64,000 nucleotides of DNA. Source: Methyloprofundus sedimenti. Lineage in GTDB: Bacteria > Pseudomonadota > Gammaproteobacteria > Methylococcales > Methylomonadaceae. The notes beneath the pieces were generated by a model. It was given only the letters and a program-made list of their open reading frames with translations. It was not told the origin of the DNA and ran no database searches. The translations under genes were made by a program, and so were the position numbers. Numbering within the stretch: position 1 is the stretch's first letter; each line of letters starts with the position of its first letter. The stretch is taken from contig NZ_LPUF01000001.1 of assembly GCF_002072955.1 (NCBI RefSeq), positions 2,626,896 to 2,690,895 on the forward strand, in the 5' to 3' direction. This document shows, one piece after another, positions 1-9,044 of the stretch.

Positions 1-351
1 TATATAAGCTTGCAGTAATCCAGTCTGATTAATTAATGAAGTGCTATAGGGAGTATTTTCCCCTCCTAAAGTAATACGGGCATCAATAAACTCGGCTCCT
101 AAGCGAAAATTAGCATATTTTATACCCATAAACACATTGGTACGAAATGCAATAATCTGGTCGCCGCCATTAGTTCCGCCTTTAAATGCAGGCGTATAAC
201 CTTCATAGCGGGTACGATGGTCAATTGTAAAAGTCAGCCATTCAGGTAGTTTTAACTGTTCTTGTAAACTCCAGTGTTCTGTAGCATGGCTAAGGTTGCT
301 ATAGAAGATGAGTACAAGAGTAGATAAGTATATGAGTTTTAACTGATTCAT
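1..351 (-). CDS. outer membrane porin, alginate-export-like (partial, runs off left edge)
   Basis: The reverse strand from the ATG at 351 reads open to the window edge (117 codons). It begins with a typical signal peptide (MNQLKLIYLSTLVLIFYSNL, then SHA|TE). Next comes a segment with alternating aromatic and polar residues: a WSLQEQLKLPEW stretch, then TIDHRTRYEGY, then strands with FRTNVFMGIKY and FRLGAEFIDAR. This matches the start of alginate-export-type outer-membrane beta-barrels, often seen in methylotrophs as porins of unknown cargo. Only the N-terminus is present, so the substrate cannot be judged. No upstream partner gene lies on this side. Confidence 0.6.
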   Translation of the reverse strand, partial: MNQLKLIYLSTLVLIFYSNLSHATEHWSLQEQLKLPEWLTFTIDHRTRYEGYTPAFKGGTNGGDQIIAFRTNVFMGIKYANFRLGAEFIDARITLGGENTPYSTSLINQTGLLQAYI

Positions 352-439
352 AAAGTCAATTTAATGTGTTTTATATTACATATATAAATAATTGTAAAAA
401 TGGTATTAAAGTGAGGTTCCCATATCAAAAATATCAAAG

Positions 440-540
440 GGCTTCAGACTTGATTGATAGCGATGAGACGAATACGCTCTCACCGCTTATGCTTACAACG
501 TAATTTAAGTCTAAAGTCGTCTGTTGTACAATACCGGTGC
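440..540. repeat. diverged repeat, related to 12453-12545
   Basis: This stretch and the one near 12453-12545 share a common frame: a start like GATTGATAGCG, a middle with ACGCnCT and TTACnACGT, and an end like TnCAATACCGG. Identity looks like roughly two thirds over about 90 bp by eye. Neither copy has a credible ORF. The sites lie 12 kb apart, one beside a decayed gene and the other just past an insertion sequence. I read them as old copies of a small non-coding mobile repeat. Confidence 0.4.
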
Positions 541-865
541 GCACTACTTCTACAAATGGTGCCAGGTCCCGAATTGCGATTTGTGATTCGGGACCTGGCA
601 CCTTGCGTGCCTTTATTCCGTGGGACAGTGACGGTAACCGAACTTACCGTGCTCAGTTCTTGTTGATCTGTAAATGTTACTTGCACAGTGTAAATTCTAC
701 CTGTGCTCTGTCCGCTCTGCTCCACGCGTAGGTTAACGTTGAGAGGACCAGTCAGTTCCCAATCCGGAGCCGATCTCCCTGTCCTTGCACAGGTTCGTTA
801 CTGCTGACCTCGGTGATTTGGCAGACCTGCGCGTTTACACTGCACGTATCGGTTGCGATTGCGAT
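480..865 (-). pseudogene. remnant of a large extracellular repeat protein (C-terminal Ig/HYR-like domain)
   Basis: Read on the reverse strand, about 865-780 encodes a Cys-containing piece ending ITEVSSNEPVQGQGD. A frame change near 775 leads into APDWELTGPLNVNLRVEQ, then GRIYTVQVTFTD and SSVTVTVPRNKG. These blocks occur in this order in the C-terminal domain of large secreted bacterial proteins, where the usual text is SNEP..GDGDTAPDWEITGPL..RIYTITVTCTD..VTVTVP. The rest of the gene is absent, a frameshift breaks it, and its end is overwritten by a hairpin repeat at 558-602. It is a decayed fragment; the original protein is unknown. Confidence 0.55.
558..602. repeat. perfect hairpin repeat (REP-like)
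   Basis: Two perfect 17-bp arms, GGTGCCAGGTCCCGAAT at 558-574 and its reverse complement at 586-602, flank an 11-base loop. The core GGTCCCGAATTGCG recurs at the end of the inverted repeat near 33192 and, altered, near 28630-28645, so it belongs to a dispersed palindromic family in this genome. No T-run follows, so a terminator role is doubtful. Confidence 0.7.
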
Positions 866-1169
866 TATAATATTCAATTTCCTCTGTCAAAATTAGATTC
901 TTTATTGCTGGCTGAGACGCATTAATAGCAACCGATTTGTCTATTATTAATCGGGTGTTTATAATCAGCAAAATTCGCCAATCCACAGAGCACTCAAGTT
1001 AGCACCATTTATAAGCTATGAAAAAATTTATAATAAATTGAAAAATAAAAATATATAGCAGGGATGTTTTTTCGTAGCCTCTCGCACGAACAGTAGCATA
1101 ATTAAATTCATATGTCCGATTTCACTCTTCCAATATGAAGTAAGCCGAGACTCTGTTCATGATAGGAAG
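866..1169. other. intergenic, no gene recognised
   Basis: AT-rich DNA after the decayed surface-protein fragment. Short open stretches exist on both strands but none has a ribosome-binding site or a recognisable product. The left part may hold more of the decayed surface-protein gene. Confidence 0.4.
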
Positions 1170-1403
1170 ATGAAAACTCTCATGAACGACACACAACTTG
1201 AAACACTAGTCCAAGTTCGACAATTTATGGAAAGTACTGAAACGGTTAGTTTCCAAATTGAGAGAAAAAATTCGCGCTATCGCTGGCTACAGAAAACCTT
1301 GGTCAAATTTCGCTATCTGCAACTCTGCAAGATAAATAATCTCTTGGGAATGTTCTCGTATTGCAATGATACGTTAATACAAGATTTGAACCCCATTCAT
1401 TGA
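1170..1403 (+). pseudogene. truncated integrase/transposase N-terminus
   Basis: From the second Met (1182) the protein reads MNDTQLETLVQVRQFMES, then RWLQKTLVKFRYLQL. This is the usual N-terminal opening of DDE integrase-type transposases that start MNDTQLxTLxxVxxFL and continue RYxWIExTLxRFRYLxL. After about residue 60 the frame is lost: another frame carries SRIAMIR, like the SRxQxTRLI block expected next, followed by a stop. The catalytic domain is missing altogether. This is a dead fragment of a mobile element, not a functional small protein. Confidence 0.6.
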
Positions 1404-1500
1404 CTTCATGTTCTGCCCTTTTTGATTAGAAAACTGATAAAGTGGGTGTGAATGGTAGAATGATAGAATTCTAAGGTTTTCATATTTTTACATCAGACTT

Positions 1501-2184
1501 ATGTTTTCTTTATATTCCAGCTTCGCTATCGATTTTTTCAGTTTCCTGATTTGCGTTGTATTGATTGTTAGCTATCATATGTTTCTGCGTTTTAAAATTA
1601 AAAAAAATCCGGCCTATACGGTCCAGGCGGTAAATGCTATGGCGCGCAAAATCTGGGTTGAACATGTTATGGCCAGTGATAAGGATATTCTGGCTATTCA
1701 AACGTTGCGCAATACAACAATGTCAGCCACTTTTCTGGCCTCTACGGCAGTTTTGTTAATTATGGGGGTATTAACATTAAGTAGCCAGGACGCCCATTTA
1801 AATGGTGTCTGGCATATACTGAATGTGATTGGTGATGTTCCAGTCAGTATCTGGCTAACCAAGCTGATATTGTTGCTACTTGATCTGATCGTGGCCTTTT
1901 TTAGTTTTGCCATGTCGATACGGATCTATAATCATGTGGGTTTTCTGATTAACGTGCCTTTGACACTCAAAAATCAAGTCATTACCCCAGCTTATGTGGC
2001 AACTCATCTGAATCGTGCAGGTCATTTTTACAGTACCGGCATGCGAGCTTACTATTTTCTTGTACCCTTAACGTTTTGGTTATTCGGACCTTATTTTATG
2101 TTGACGGCTACTGTGGCATTGCTGGTCGCACTATATTATCTAGATCGGGCGCCTCAAATTAAGATTGAGCGTGATATCGATTAG
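1501..2184 (+). CDS. DUF599 family membrane protein
   Basis: 227 residues with about four to five hydrophobic segments (roughly 5-27, 75-95, 115-150, 185-215). The conserved-looking cytoplasmic block NPAYTVQAVNAMARKIWVEHVMASDKDILAIQTLRN (residues about 36-70), split by short loops, is the hallmark of DUF599 proteins: a YHxxLxxxxxxNP..T..G.N..AR..WV start followed by the QTLRN block. The protein should sit in the inner membrane; its function is unknown. It is a lone gene with no operon partner. Confidence 0.8.
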   Translation: MFSLYSSFAIDFFSFLICVVLIVSYHMFLRFKIKKNPAYTVQAVNAMARKIWVEHVMASDKDILAIQTLRNTTMSATFLASTAVLLIMGVLTLSSQDAHLNGVWHILNVIGDVPVSIWLTKLILLLLDLIVAFFSFAMSIRIYNHVGFLINVPLTLKNQVITPAYVATHLNRAGHFYSTGMRAYYFLVPLTFWLFGPYFMLTATVALLVALYYLDRAPQIKIERDID

Positions 2185-2192
2185 TATATTAT

Positions 2193-2290
2193 TCAGGCTC
2201 CCACACGATAACGGACATTATGATTAACGGGCGCAAAGCCACGTTTATAAAAACCTATAGAACGATTCAGATGAATCGATGAAATATTTT
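2193..2290 (-). pseudogene. possible C-terminal scrap of a GNAT acetyltransferase
   Basis: The reverse strand ends in an open frame reading IHLNRSIGFYKRGFAPVN, then HNVRYRVGA and a stop. A pattern such as N..IGFYKR.GF is typical of the last acetyl-CoA-binding helix and strand of GNAT enzymes. Only about 30 residues remain and nothing upstream matches. It is offered as a weak call; chance resemblance is possible. Confidence 0.3.
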
Positions 2291-2528
2291 TACAATAATT
2301 TGTTAAATAATTCTCATTTATGGCCGTTCGACTCTGTTCTGTGGCTTATATATAAAAGGCGGCATATCTCTAATAATGTTGCGCAAAGCGCATAAAAGTT
2401 AATAATTACTCTGCATGACTGAATAAGCTAAAGTTAACAAATAAATAATAGTGGTGATATATTTAGTTTTTTACAGCCATTTCTGCTTCTGGGTGCGATT
2501 CACCCCATATTGTTTAAGGACACTATTT

Positions 2529-4211
2529 TTGTACCAACAATATTTTAATTTTAACAGCCCGCCTTTTTCTATTGCCCCGGATCCTCACTTTATTTTCATG
2601 AGTGAGCATCATCAGGAAGGCCTGGCCCTTTTATTGTATGGGATTAAACAAGGTGGTGGATTCGTTGCTTTAACAGGTGAAGTGGGCACGGGCAAAACAA
2701 CCTTATGTCATTGCTTGCTTGAGCAACTGCCGGAAAATGTGAATATAGCTCTGGTTTTAAACCCAAAGCTTAATACGCTGGAATTGCTGGCCACAATTTG
2801 TGATGAATTGCAGATTGAGTATGATGAAGAAAAACAGAGCCTTAAGCATTTAATTGACCGATTAAACAAGCACCTGCTCGCAGCCCATGCGAATAACAGA
2901 AAAACCATTCTGATGATTGATGAGGCTCAGAACCTGAGCCTGGATGTGCTGGAGCAGATTCGGCTACTCACTAACCTGGAGACCAGCAAATCAAAACTGT
3001 TACAAATCATTCTAGTGGGGCAGCCCGAGTTAAAGCATCTGCTAGAAAAGCCTGAATTACGCCAGCTTAATCAACGAATTACTGCACGCTATCATTTACC
3101 TCCCTTATCTTATGCTGAGACTCAAACGTATATTTCACATCGCCTGACGATCAGTGGAGGTCAGGCATCGCTTTTTAACCGGGCCGCCGTAAAAAAAGTT
3201 TATCAATTATCCAAAGGAATTCCTCGATTAATTAATGTAATTTGTGACCGAGCTTTATTAGGTGCTTATGCTGACGATCAAAAAACGGTCACAGCAAAAA
3301 CTGTTGTTCAGGCAGCTCATGAGAACTTCTACCCCTCCTATTCACCCATTACTCCTTTTATAAAAAAAGTTTTAACCAGTGTATCGATATTGGCACTTTT
3401 ACTGATAGCTGTCTTTTTTATATCAAAAGAAAATAATCTCAAAGACTCAGTTTATTTATTGCCATTCAATAACAAAATTGTTCAGGAACAAAAGCAACCA
3501 CTCACCTCACAAGCACAAAATAAACACGTTAATTTGCCCGCTGGACCGATCAAAACAAATAAAATAATACCCTCGAATGAGGTTAAACAAACCAAACCTA
3601 AGGATTTCAAATCAGTCATTAACCAACACAATATTTCTTTTGATATTGCACGCCCCCAATTGATTCGCAATTTTGACAAACGATTACTGAATATTTCAAA
3701 TTGTAATCAACTCAAAAAGCTGGGCATAGAGTGTTTATTTGAACAATCAAATTGGGAAAATATGATTGCTCTTGATAGACCTGTCATGATGGAATTTTCT
3801 CTATCAGCGACAAAACATGTTTATGCATTATTGGTGGGCTTGAAGGGTAATGATCCCGTCTTTCAATTTGATAATGAAGAATTGAGCTTTCCGCTTAAGC
3901 AGGTATTGGCAGCCTGGGATGGTTATTATTTATTGTTATGGCAACCGCCCAGTAAAAATATTAAACTTATTTATCCCCAACAGAGATCTACAGCCGTTTT
4001 ATGGCTTAGAAAACAATTATCTGTCTATATGAAAACTTTGACCCGGTCAAAACAGGCTGATCATTTTGATGATGAATTAAAAATGGAAGTGATGAAATTT
4101 CAAAAACGACATAAATTATCTGTTGACGGAATTGTAGGCTTCAGAACGTTTATTCAACTACAAAATAAGGATTCACAAAATAATTACACGATGTTAAGGA
4201 AGAATTACTGA
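2529..4211 (+). CDS. gspA: ExeA/GspA-like AAA ATPase with peptidoglycan-binding domain
   Basis: General secretion ATPase that, with GspB, helps pass or assemble the type II secretin through peptidoglycan. I start it at TTG 2529: AAGGA at 2516-2520 lies eight bases upstream, and the protein then opens YQQYFNFNSPPFSIAPDP, the standard ExeA/MshM start. An upstream GTG would add 26 unrelated residues. Walker A GEVGTGKTT is at about residues 50-58, Walker B ILMIDEAQ near 138, one membrane segment near 278-296, and a peptidoglycan-binding repeat (VMKFQKRHKLSVDGIVG) near 520-540. 560 residues is normal for ExeA. The stop overlaps the gspB start. Confidence 0.88.
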   Translation: MYQQYFNFNSPPFSIAPDPHFIFMSEHHQEGLALLLYGIKQGGGFVALTGEVGTGKTTLCHCLLEQLPENVNIALVLNPKLNTLELLATICDELQIEYDEEKQSLKHLIDRLNKHLLAAHANNRKTILMIDEAQNLSLDVLEQIRLLTNLETSKSKLLQIILVGQPELKHLLEKPELRQLNQRITARYHLPPLSYAETQTYISHRLTISGGQASLFNRAAVKKVYQLSKGIPRLINVICDRALLGAYADDQKTVTAKTVVQAAHENFYPSYSPITPFIKKVLTSVSILALLLIAVFFISKENNLKDSVYLLPFNNKIVQEQKQPLTSQAQNKHVNLPAGPIKTNKIIPSNEVKQTKPKDFKSVINQHNISFDIARPQLIRNFDKRLLNISNCNQLKKLGIECLFEQSNWENMIALDRPVMMEFSLSATKHVYALLVGLKGNDPVFQFDNEELSFPLKQVLAAWDGYYLLLWQPPSKNIKLIYPQQRSTAVLWLRKQLSVYMKTLTRSKQADHFDDELKMEVMKFQKRHKLSVDGIVGFRTFIQLQNKDSQNNYTMLRKNY

Positions 4212-4948
4212 TGTCTTTTATTTTAAATGCCCTAAGGAAATCTGAACAGGAAAGGCTATCAAACCATGCTGACACACTGGAAGATAAAATATTGCTTCAG
4301 CAAGTAGCAAACAGAAGAAAAAGACCTGATTTTTTAATGATTTTGATCATTATTAACTTTCTTTTGTTGGCCTTTTTTATTGGATATTTCATCCTGCAAG
4401 AACAGCGAAGTAATAATAAAAAACCAGTCAAGGCTTCAGCACAAGTTAATACGCCTGCGCAAATAAAAAAAGCACAACCCGTGCTAGTTCAAGCAGCCAA
4501 ACTCAACACGACGCCTGAGTTCACTATTGCTCAACAAGTTAATAGCCATCAGGCAAAGAAACAAAAAAACAGCAAACCGCAAACCAGTTCAAAAATTAAG
4601 CAAATAATTAAACCAGCTGCTCTTGTTAAACAACCTCAACCCAAAAAGGTCATGAAAAACATAACTGAGCGCAAACCAGTCATCCAAAAACCTGATTTGA
4701 TAGAGCGCAGCCGAGAAAATGATCCGCCGTATTTATCAGACATGCCTTATGATTTTCGCCTGTCAGTACCCAAACTCAATATAAATGCCTTTGTTTACAC
4801 AGAACACCCAGAAAATCGCTTTATCATAGTGGGTATGCGCAAGTATCAGATAGGTCAGAAAATAAATGATGAGATGGAATTACAAGAAATTCGCCCTGAT
4901 AGCATCGTCGTTGAATATCAAGATAAAGTCTTTCAAATTCATAGGTAA
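4211..4948 (+). CDS. gspB: GspB/ExeB-like general secretion protein
   Basis: 245 residues opening MSFILNALRKSEQER, the signature start of GspB-type proteins. A single membrane helix at about 43-63 is followed by a long Lys/Gln/Pro-rich periplasmic linker (about 65-175) and a compact C-terminal domain (about 180-245) with LNINAFVYTEHPENRFIIVG, typical of the GspB C-terminal domain that contacts secretin or GspA. The ATG overlaps the last base of gspA, so the two are probably translationally coupled and act as a complex. No other type II secretion genes are in this window. Confidence 0.85.
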   Translation: MSFILNALRKSEQERLSNHADTLEDKILLQQVANRRKRPDFLMILIIINFLLLAFFIGYFILQEQRSNNKKPVKASAQVNTPAQIKKAQPVLVQAAKLNTTPEFTIAQQVNSHQAKKQKNSKPQTSSKIKQIIKPAALVKQPQPKKVMKNITERKPVIQKPDLIERSRENDPPYLSDMPYDFRLSVPKLNINAFVYTEHPENRFIIVGMRKYQIGQKINDEMELQEIRPDSIVVEYQDKVFQIHR

Positions 4949-5233
4949 TAATAACAATAAAGCAGGATATGAGCTTTGTGCTAGAAGCATATAACTTTCT
5001 AATTTCGTCACCTTATAAGGCGGAGAGTCCCTACTTTTGCGAAATCTCATTAAGAAAACAAAGAGGTCTGTGTGGTCATTCATGATGCCAAACTTCAAAG
5101 AAACACCCTATATATTCAAAAAATTTTCTTAACTTATTATAGTATTTATGTCAACAGGTAATTATTAGAATTAAAGTCAAAAACAGCAGCAATTCTCAAT
5201 TTAAAGAAATTCAATAACTTATGCCTAGACATG

Positions 5234-6880
5234 GTAACTTCTCATTATCCACTGGCAGCGGCCGCACGAATGACTTCCGATAACGGAGGAATCCCTTCTA
5301 ACTTCAGTAAGCGACTTTTTAAATAACCCCAAAATGACATGCCGTGCTTTCGGCAGGTCTTCTTGAGACTGGCAAAAGTATCACGGGCTTTCCGCCCTGC
5401 ATCACTTCGTGTACTCCCGCTGATTTTTCGTTTCTTGACGTAATCCCTTATATCCCGTTCGCTTAAATTGTTATGAAGTGGGAGGTAGGGTTTGTCGAGT
5501 ACACGGAGGAGTTCATGTTGATTTTTCCCCATTCGCCCGAGGGCCTGGTTAAGCGTTTCGTAACAGGTTTTGGTACTGCATAGGATTTGAAAGCGCTGCC
5601 TGATACTGCTCGCCTGTTCGGTAACAGGATTAAGTTTATAAGCTTTCAGGTCATGGTAAATCGACCAAAGCTGGTCGCGTGCGTCATCTACTGCCTTGGT
5701 ATGGCTGTCATTTAAAGGAATCAGGCGATTAATCACTCGTTCGGCATGGATCCAGCACAAGGCATGATCAAAGACGTTAAACTGCCCTGCATCATCACTG
5801 ATAATTGAAAAGTCAGAGGAAATGCCTTGGTCTAGCAGCCCTCCCATCAAAGCACCTTCCGTGACTATTTTTCTGTGCCGAGGTTTAACGATGCCTTGCT
5901 GATCCAGCCATTCGCACCAGTCAGGTGCCGTGTTAATGCAGACACTGATATTTTCCAGTGTCGCCAAGATTACAACAGACAGCTTATTTTGTGCCATGTA
6001 TTCAATGGCACCTGTGTTCAATGTATAAAGCGTTGTTTTGCCTTGTGATAGACAGTTTAAAAAATTGATTCTGCTTTTACTTTCTGTACTACTGAACCAG
6101 GCAAAAAAATCATTGCCAATATGTGTGCAATAGCCATTTTGCCCTTTATGCCGTGCGCCAGTATCATCTGTATGAATATATTTAGAAACGGATAATCCCG
6201 TCTTCAGTAATTCATCTTTTTCGGCATGAAAATCGTCCAGATCTTCTGTTAGTATATAACTGAGCTTACCGCTCGAAATATCGACGCCTAAATCACGAAT
6301 TTGTTCCAGTAGTAATGGCTGTGTGACATGTTGGTGATGGTATTGATAGAGAATAAAGGCAATAAGGCTTTTACCAAAACTACCTCCCTGAATGTCTTCA
6401 GGAAGCTGACCTAAAATCGTAAGACCCTCTGGCGTTATATATTCTGCTAAACGATAACGAATGTTATGAGTTTGAAAGGTAATATCCTGAATAACACGAT
6501 CCTGATACCCTTTAAAGCGTGAACCCTCCGGGATTTCATCCGGCTGAATAATTTGGGTTTCATCTATTTTGAGGTTGCCTTTTTTACTGCGCCTTGGGCC
6601 TTTTTTCCTTTTTGATGAGGAGTCATCACTTCCTGGGGCACCCTCCTTATCCATTGTACTCGGTTTGATTTTAGGCTTTGTGGTTTCGCCTTTAAGCTTG
6701 AGTATCTCTTGTGCTAACTCATCAATCTGCTTTTGTTGCCAGGCAAGCATTTCCAATAACACATCGACTAGCGGTGTGCGATCTTCTTTGTTTATCTCTG
6801 GTAATTCAGGTTTAGGCGAGTTCATAGAATATATTGTAAAGCAACTTTTTAATATTTTCCCGTGGATAATGAGAAGTTTC
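5234..6880. mobile_element. IS66-family-like insertion sequence with 8-bp target duplication
   Basis: The ends are inverted repeats: GTAACTTCTCATTATCCAC at 5234-5252 against GAAACTTCTCATTATCCAC read inward from 6880, with one mismatch. Both sides are flanked by TAGACATG (5226-5233 and 6881-6888), an 8-bp duplication as expected for IS66. The element is 1647 bp and holds one transposase gene without tnpA/tnpB accessory genes, as in the simpler (ISBst12-like) subgroup. Intact ends, direct repeats and ORF suggest a recent insertion. Confidence 0.85.
5245..6825 (-). CDS. IS66-like transposase
   Basis: 526 residues. The N-terminus has a Leu-rich coiled segment (about 20-45) followed by a Lys/Pro/Ser-rich linker. 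The DDE domain shows IHTDDTGARHKGQNGYCTH (first Asp, about 217-223), SIISDDAGQFNVFDHALCWIHAERVI (second Asp and a Cys/His pair) and a late Glu in LHNNLSERDIRDYVKKRKIS. The NNLxERDIR..KRKISGxTRS block is diagnostic of the family. Length is normal for a single-gene IS66-type transposase. The gene nearly fills its element. Confidence 0.88.
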   Translation of the reverse strand: MNSPKPELPEINKEDRTPLVDVLLEMLAWQQKQIDELAQEILKLKGETTKPKIKPSTMDKEGAPGSDDSSSKRKKGPRRSKKGNLKIDETQIIQPDEIPEGSRFKGYQDRVIQDITFQTHNIRYRLAEYITPEGLTILGQLPEDIQGGSFGKSLIAFILYQYHHQHVTQPLLLEQIRDLGVDISSGKLSYILTEDLDDFHAEKDELLKTGLSVSKYIHTDDTGARHKGQNGYCTHIGNDFFAWFSSTESKSRINFLNCLSQGKTTLYTLNTGAIEYMAQNKLSVVILATLENISVCINTAPDWCEWLDQQGIVKPRHRKIVTEGALMGGLLDQGISSDFSIISDDAGQFNVFDHALCWIHAERVINRLIPLNDSHTKAVDDARDQLWSIYHDLKAYKLNPVTEQASSIRQRFQILCSTKTCYETLNQALGRMGKNQHELLRVLDKPYLPLHNNLSERDIRDYVKKRKISGSTRSDAGRKARDTFASLKKTCRKHGMSFWGYLKSRLLKLEGIPPLSEVIRAAAASG

Positions 6881-7130
6881 TAGACATGGCTTAAATACTC
6901 ATTTCTGAAATTTTAAATTTTCGATAAAAATTCCAAAAACTGGAATTAAAATTGAAAAAAGTGCCTTTTTTTCATAGAAAATGCACTGAGTGCTGAAAAA
7001 ATGATTCAGGATCGAAACATAAAGTAACTGTAACTAGTTGATTTATATTACTGCTCCTAAATTGAGAATTGCTGCAAAAACAGCACGCTTTATCCTGATT
7101 CCCCTTCTTAAGCTATCCCTACAACTAATA

Positions 7131-7804
7131 ATGAATACAAATAAGCTTGAAACATTACAATTCTCGGCACTGAATGATGATAAAAAACGTCAGACAGAAG
7201 CAACCTGGTTGATCCACGCCTGCGCACTGGCAAATGGAAGCGTTGCATTTGGGTTAGCGAATACCCTGGCTGGCGATACGGTCTTAATCACAGGGGTCTC
7301 TTTATATATGATCTACCGCCTTGGCCGTTTATATAAGGCCGAAGATGTAAATGGCAAACAAATATTACGCAAATTATCACTCATTATGCCGGACCGTTAA
7401 TAGGCGCGAAATTATTATTTTGGTTACCGGTGATAGGTAACTGGGCCAATGCAGCAAGCATGAGTTTACTGACAGAAATGGTAGGCTGGAGTTGTATTAT
7501 TTTATTTAGCCAGGGACGTTCTACTGATCAGCTAGAGAAAAGTGACTGGAAGCAATTATTAAGCGCAGCGAAACAACACGCAAGTGACCATCAAAAAGCG
7601 AATAAAGTTATGCTGGCCTCGATGACCAAACAAGAAAAATCACAGTTTGCAGCCTTAAATAAGCAATTAGCCAATACAAATCTAACCGCGTTTGAAAAAG
7701 ACAGTGTATTTCAAAGCTTGCTTGATCTATATGCTACGGTCGCTCAACGTACTAAAATGGAACAGACTGAAACCATATTAAACCAGACTCATAATCGAAA
7801 ATAA
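7131..7804 (+). pseudogene. two-helix membrane protein split by a frameshift (DUF697-like at best)
   Basis: The first frame (from ATG 7131) gives a soluble start, then a hydrophobic LANGSVAFGLANTLAGD segment and YRLGRLYKAEDVNGKQILRK, and stops at 7400. The second frame, open from about 7361, continues without a break in sense as NITQIITHYAGPLIGAKLLF, WLPVIGNWANAASMSLLTE and a charged helical C-terminus ending at 7804. Joining the two across 7355-7375 restores one protein of about 220 residues with two or three membrane segments, which recalls DUF697-type proteins. It is a real frameshift or a sequencing error. No function can be given. Confidence 0.5.
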
Positions 7805-8029
7805 TAAAACAAGGATAAAAAAGCTAATCAGCAATAATTAAACAAAAAAACATTAGTAACCAAAGGGAGCAGAATAAAAACACCCGAATTCATACAATAA
7901 CGGTAACCACTAATAAGTTTGACGAATAGACTATAAAGAGATAACCTGAAATGACTAGTTGTAGCCCTTCAACACTAGTGCGTTGTCCAGGCTAATTAAG
8001 ATAACAAATAACTGATTGAGAATCTAATT

Positions 8030-8200
8030 ATGAATAAAGTTTCTTCTTTTCATACACTGCTCGCTTGTTTTATAGTTCTATTGGTACTGATAGTTTTGCA
8101 CATAATACCTCTGCCAATATTAGAATTGCTGATTTTATACGTTATGATTTTTCGGCCATTGTGGTTTAAAAAACTGGTAGACCAAGTTTATGATCGATAG
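8030..8200 (+). CDS. small single-helix membrane protein (56 aa)
   Basis: A short ORF starting at ATG 8030 encodes MNKVSSFHTLL, a continuous hydrophobic stretch (about residues 8-42, with LIVLHIIPLPILELLILYVM) and a charged end, WFKKLVDQVYDR. The look is that of a small inner-membrane protein: one long or two short helices with a positive tail. No strong ribosome site is visible, and I do not recognise a family. Confidence 0.4.
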   Translation: MNKVSSFHTLLACFIVLLVLIVLHIIPLPILELLILYVMIFRPLWFKKLVDQVYDR

Positions 8201-8398
8201 AGTTATAATCATACTTTCAATCAAAAGTACAAAAAGATGAGCGGATTCATTGGGTCGACCCGCTTATCATCCAGAAACCGTGTTGATAGACCAAGCATGA
8301 AAATTAAAATAATCAAACAATATTCAAGTAACTGATATTAAATGGCTTCGTCGCGACAATTTCAAATAAAAAGAGCCAAAGACCTTTTGGAGGTCAAC

Positions 8399-8605
8399 AT
8401 GAATGAAGATAAGTTTAATATGGAAATCAGAAAATTTCTGAAACACGTTGGAGTTACATCTCAACGTGAAATTGAACATGCTGTGATGAAAGCGGTCGAA
8501 TCAGGAAAGTTTAAGGGTCCTGAAGCCTTCGATATAAAAATGACTTTGGAAGCTCCTTCTTTAGGCCTTAGTCATTGTGTTGAAGGAAAAATTACAATGG
8601 AATGA
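8399..8605 (+). CDS. DUF6494 family protein
   Basis: 68 residues: MNEDKFNMEIRKFLKHVGVT, then SQREIEHAVMKAVESGKFKG and LEAPSLGLSHCVEGKI. This is the compact pattern of the DUF6494 family, small cytosolic proteins of unknown role common in proteobacteria. The start is at 8399, where GGAGG (8389-8393) sits five bases upstream; the frame is open to 8342 but that extension has no ribosome site. It lies just upstream of the pterin dehydratase gene and may be co-transcribed with it. Confidence 0.75.
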   Translation: MNEDKFNMEIRKFLKHVGVTSQREIEHAVMKAVESGKFKGPEAFDIKMTLEAPSLGLSHCVEGKITME

Positions 8606-8663
8606 TTTCTACTAACAAGTATAAAATGAATTTCTTTTTAAATAGATGGAAGGAGACCACAAG

Positions 8664-9002
8664 ATGGATCAATTGACTAAACAAACTTGTGTTGCTTGCA
8701 GAATAGGTGCAGCACTTGCGACAGAGGAAGAAATTAATGAATTTAAGCGGCAACTACCGGATTGGAAAATTATTAAGGAAGATGAAATAAAACGCTTAAA
8801 ACGAGTTTTTAACTTTAACAATTTTGTAGACGCAATGGCATTTACTCAAAAAGTTGCTAAGCTTGCCGAAAATGAAAATCATCATCCCTCCATATTGACA
8901 GAATGGGGAAAAGTCACCGTTTGTTGGTGGTCTCATAAAATAAAAGGCTTGCACGTTAATGACTTTATTATGGCTGCTAAAACTGACCAGTTATTAACAT
9001 GA
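8664..9002 (+). CDS. phhB: pterin-4a-carbinolamine dehydratase
   Basis: 112 residues. The enzyme dehydrates 4a-hydroxytetrahydropterin, normally during phenylalanine hydroxylase turnover; in methylotrophs homologues also occur with tetrahydromethanopterin genes. Catalytic features are visible: ENHHPSI (His73, His74), TVCWWSHKIKGLHVND (His91), and the LPDWKI entry segment at about 31-36. The start at 8664 has AGGAG (8651-8655) eight bases ahead; the upstream ATG at 8646 lies before that ribosome site. Neighbours downstream are a VOC protein and a RibD-like reductase, suggesting a pterin-related cluster. Confidence 0.88.
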   Translation: MDQLTKQTCVACRIGAALATEEEINEFKRQLPDWKIIKEDEIKRLKRVFNFNNFVDAMAFTQKVAKLAENENHHPSILTEWGKVTVCWWSHKIKGLHVNDFIMAAKTDQLLT

Positions 9003-9044
9003 GAATGGGCGGGCTTGTGTAATAGCTTGTTAAAAGGAAATATG

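Noticed and set aside
2451-2528. Upstream GTG start for the ExeA-like ATPase
   Set aside because: The 26 extra residues are unlike the family and no ribosome site precedes it, whereas AAGGA lies eight bases before the TTG at 2529.
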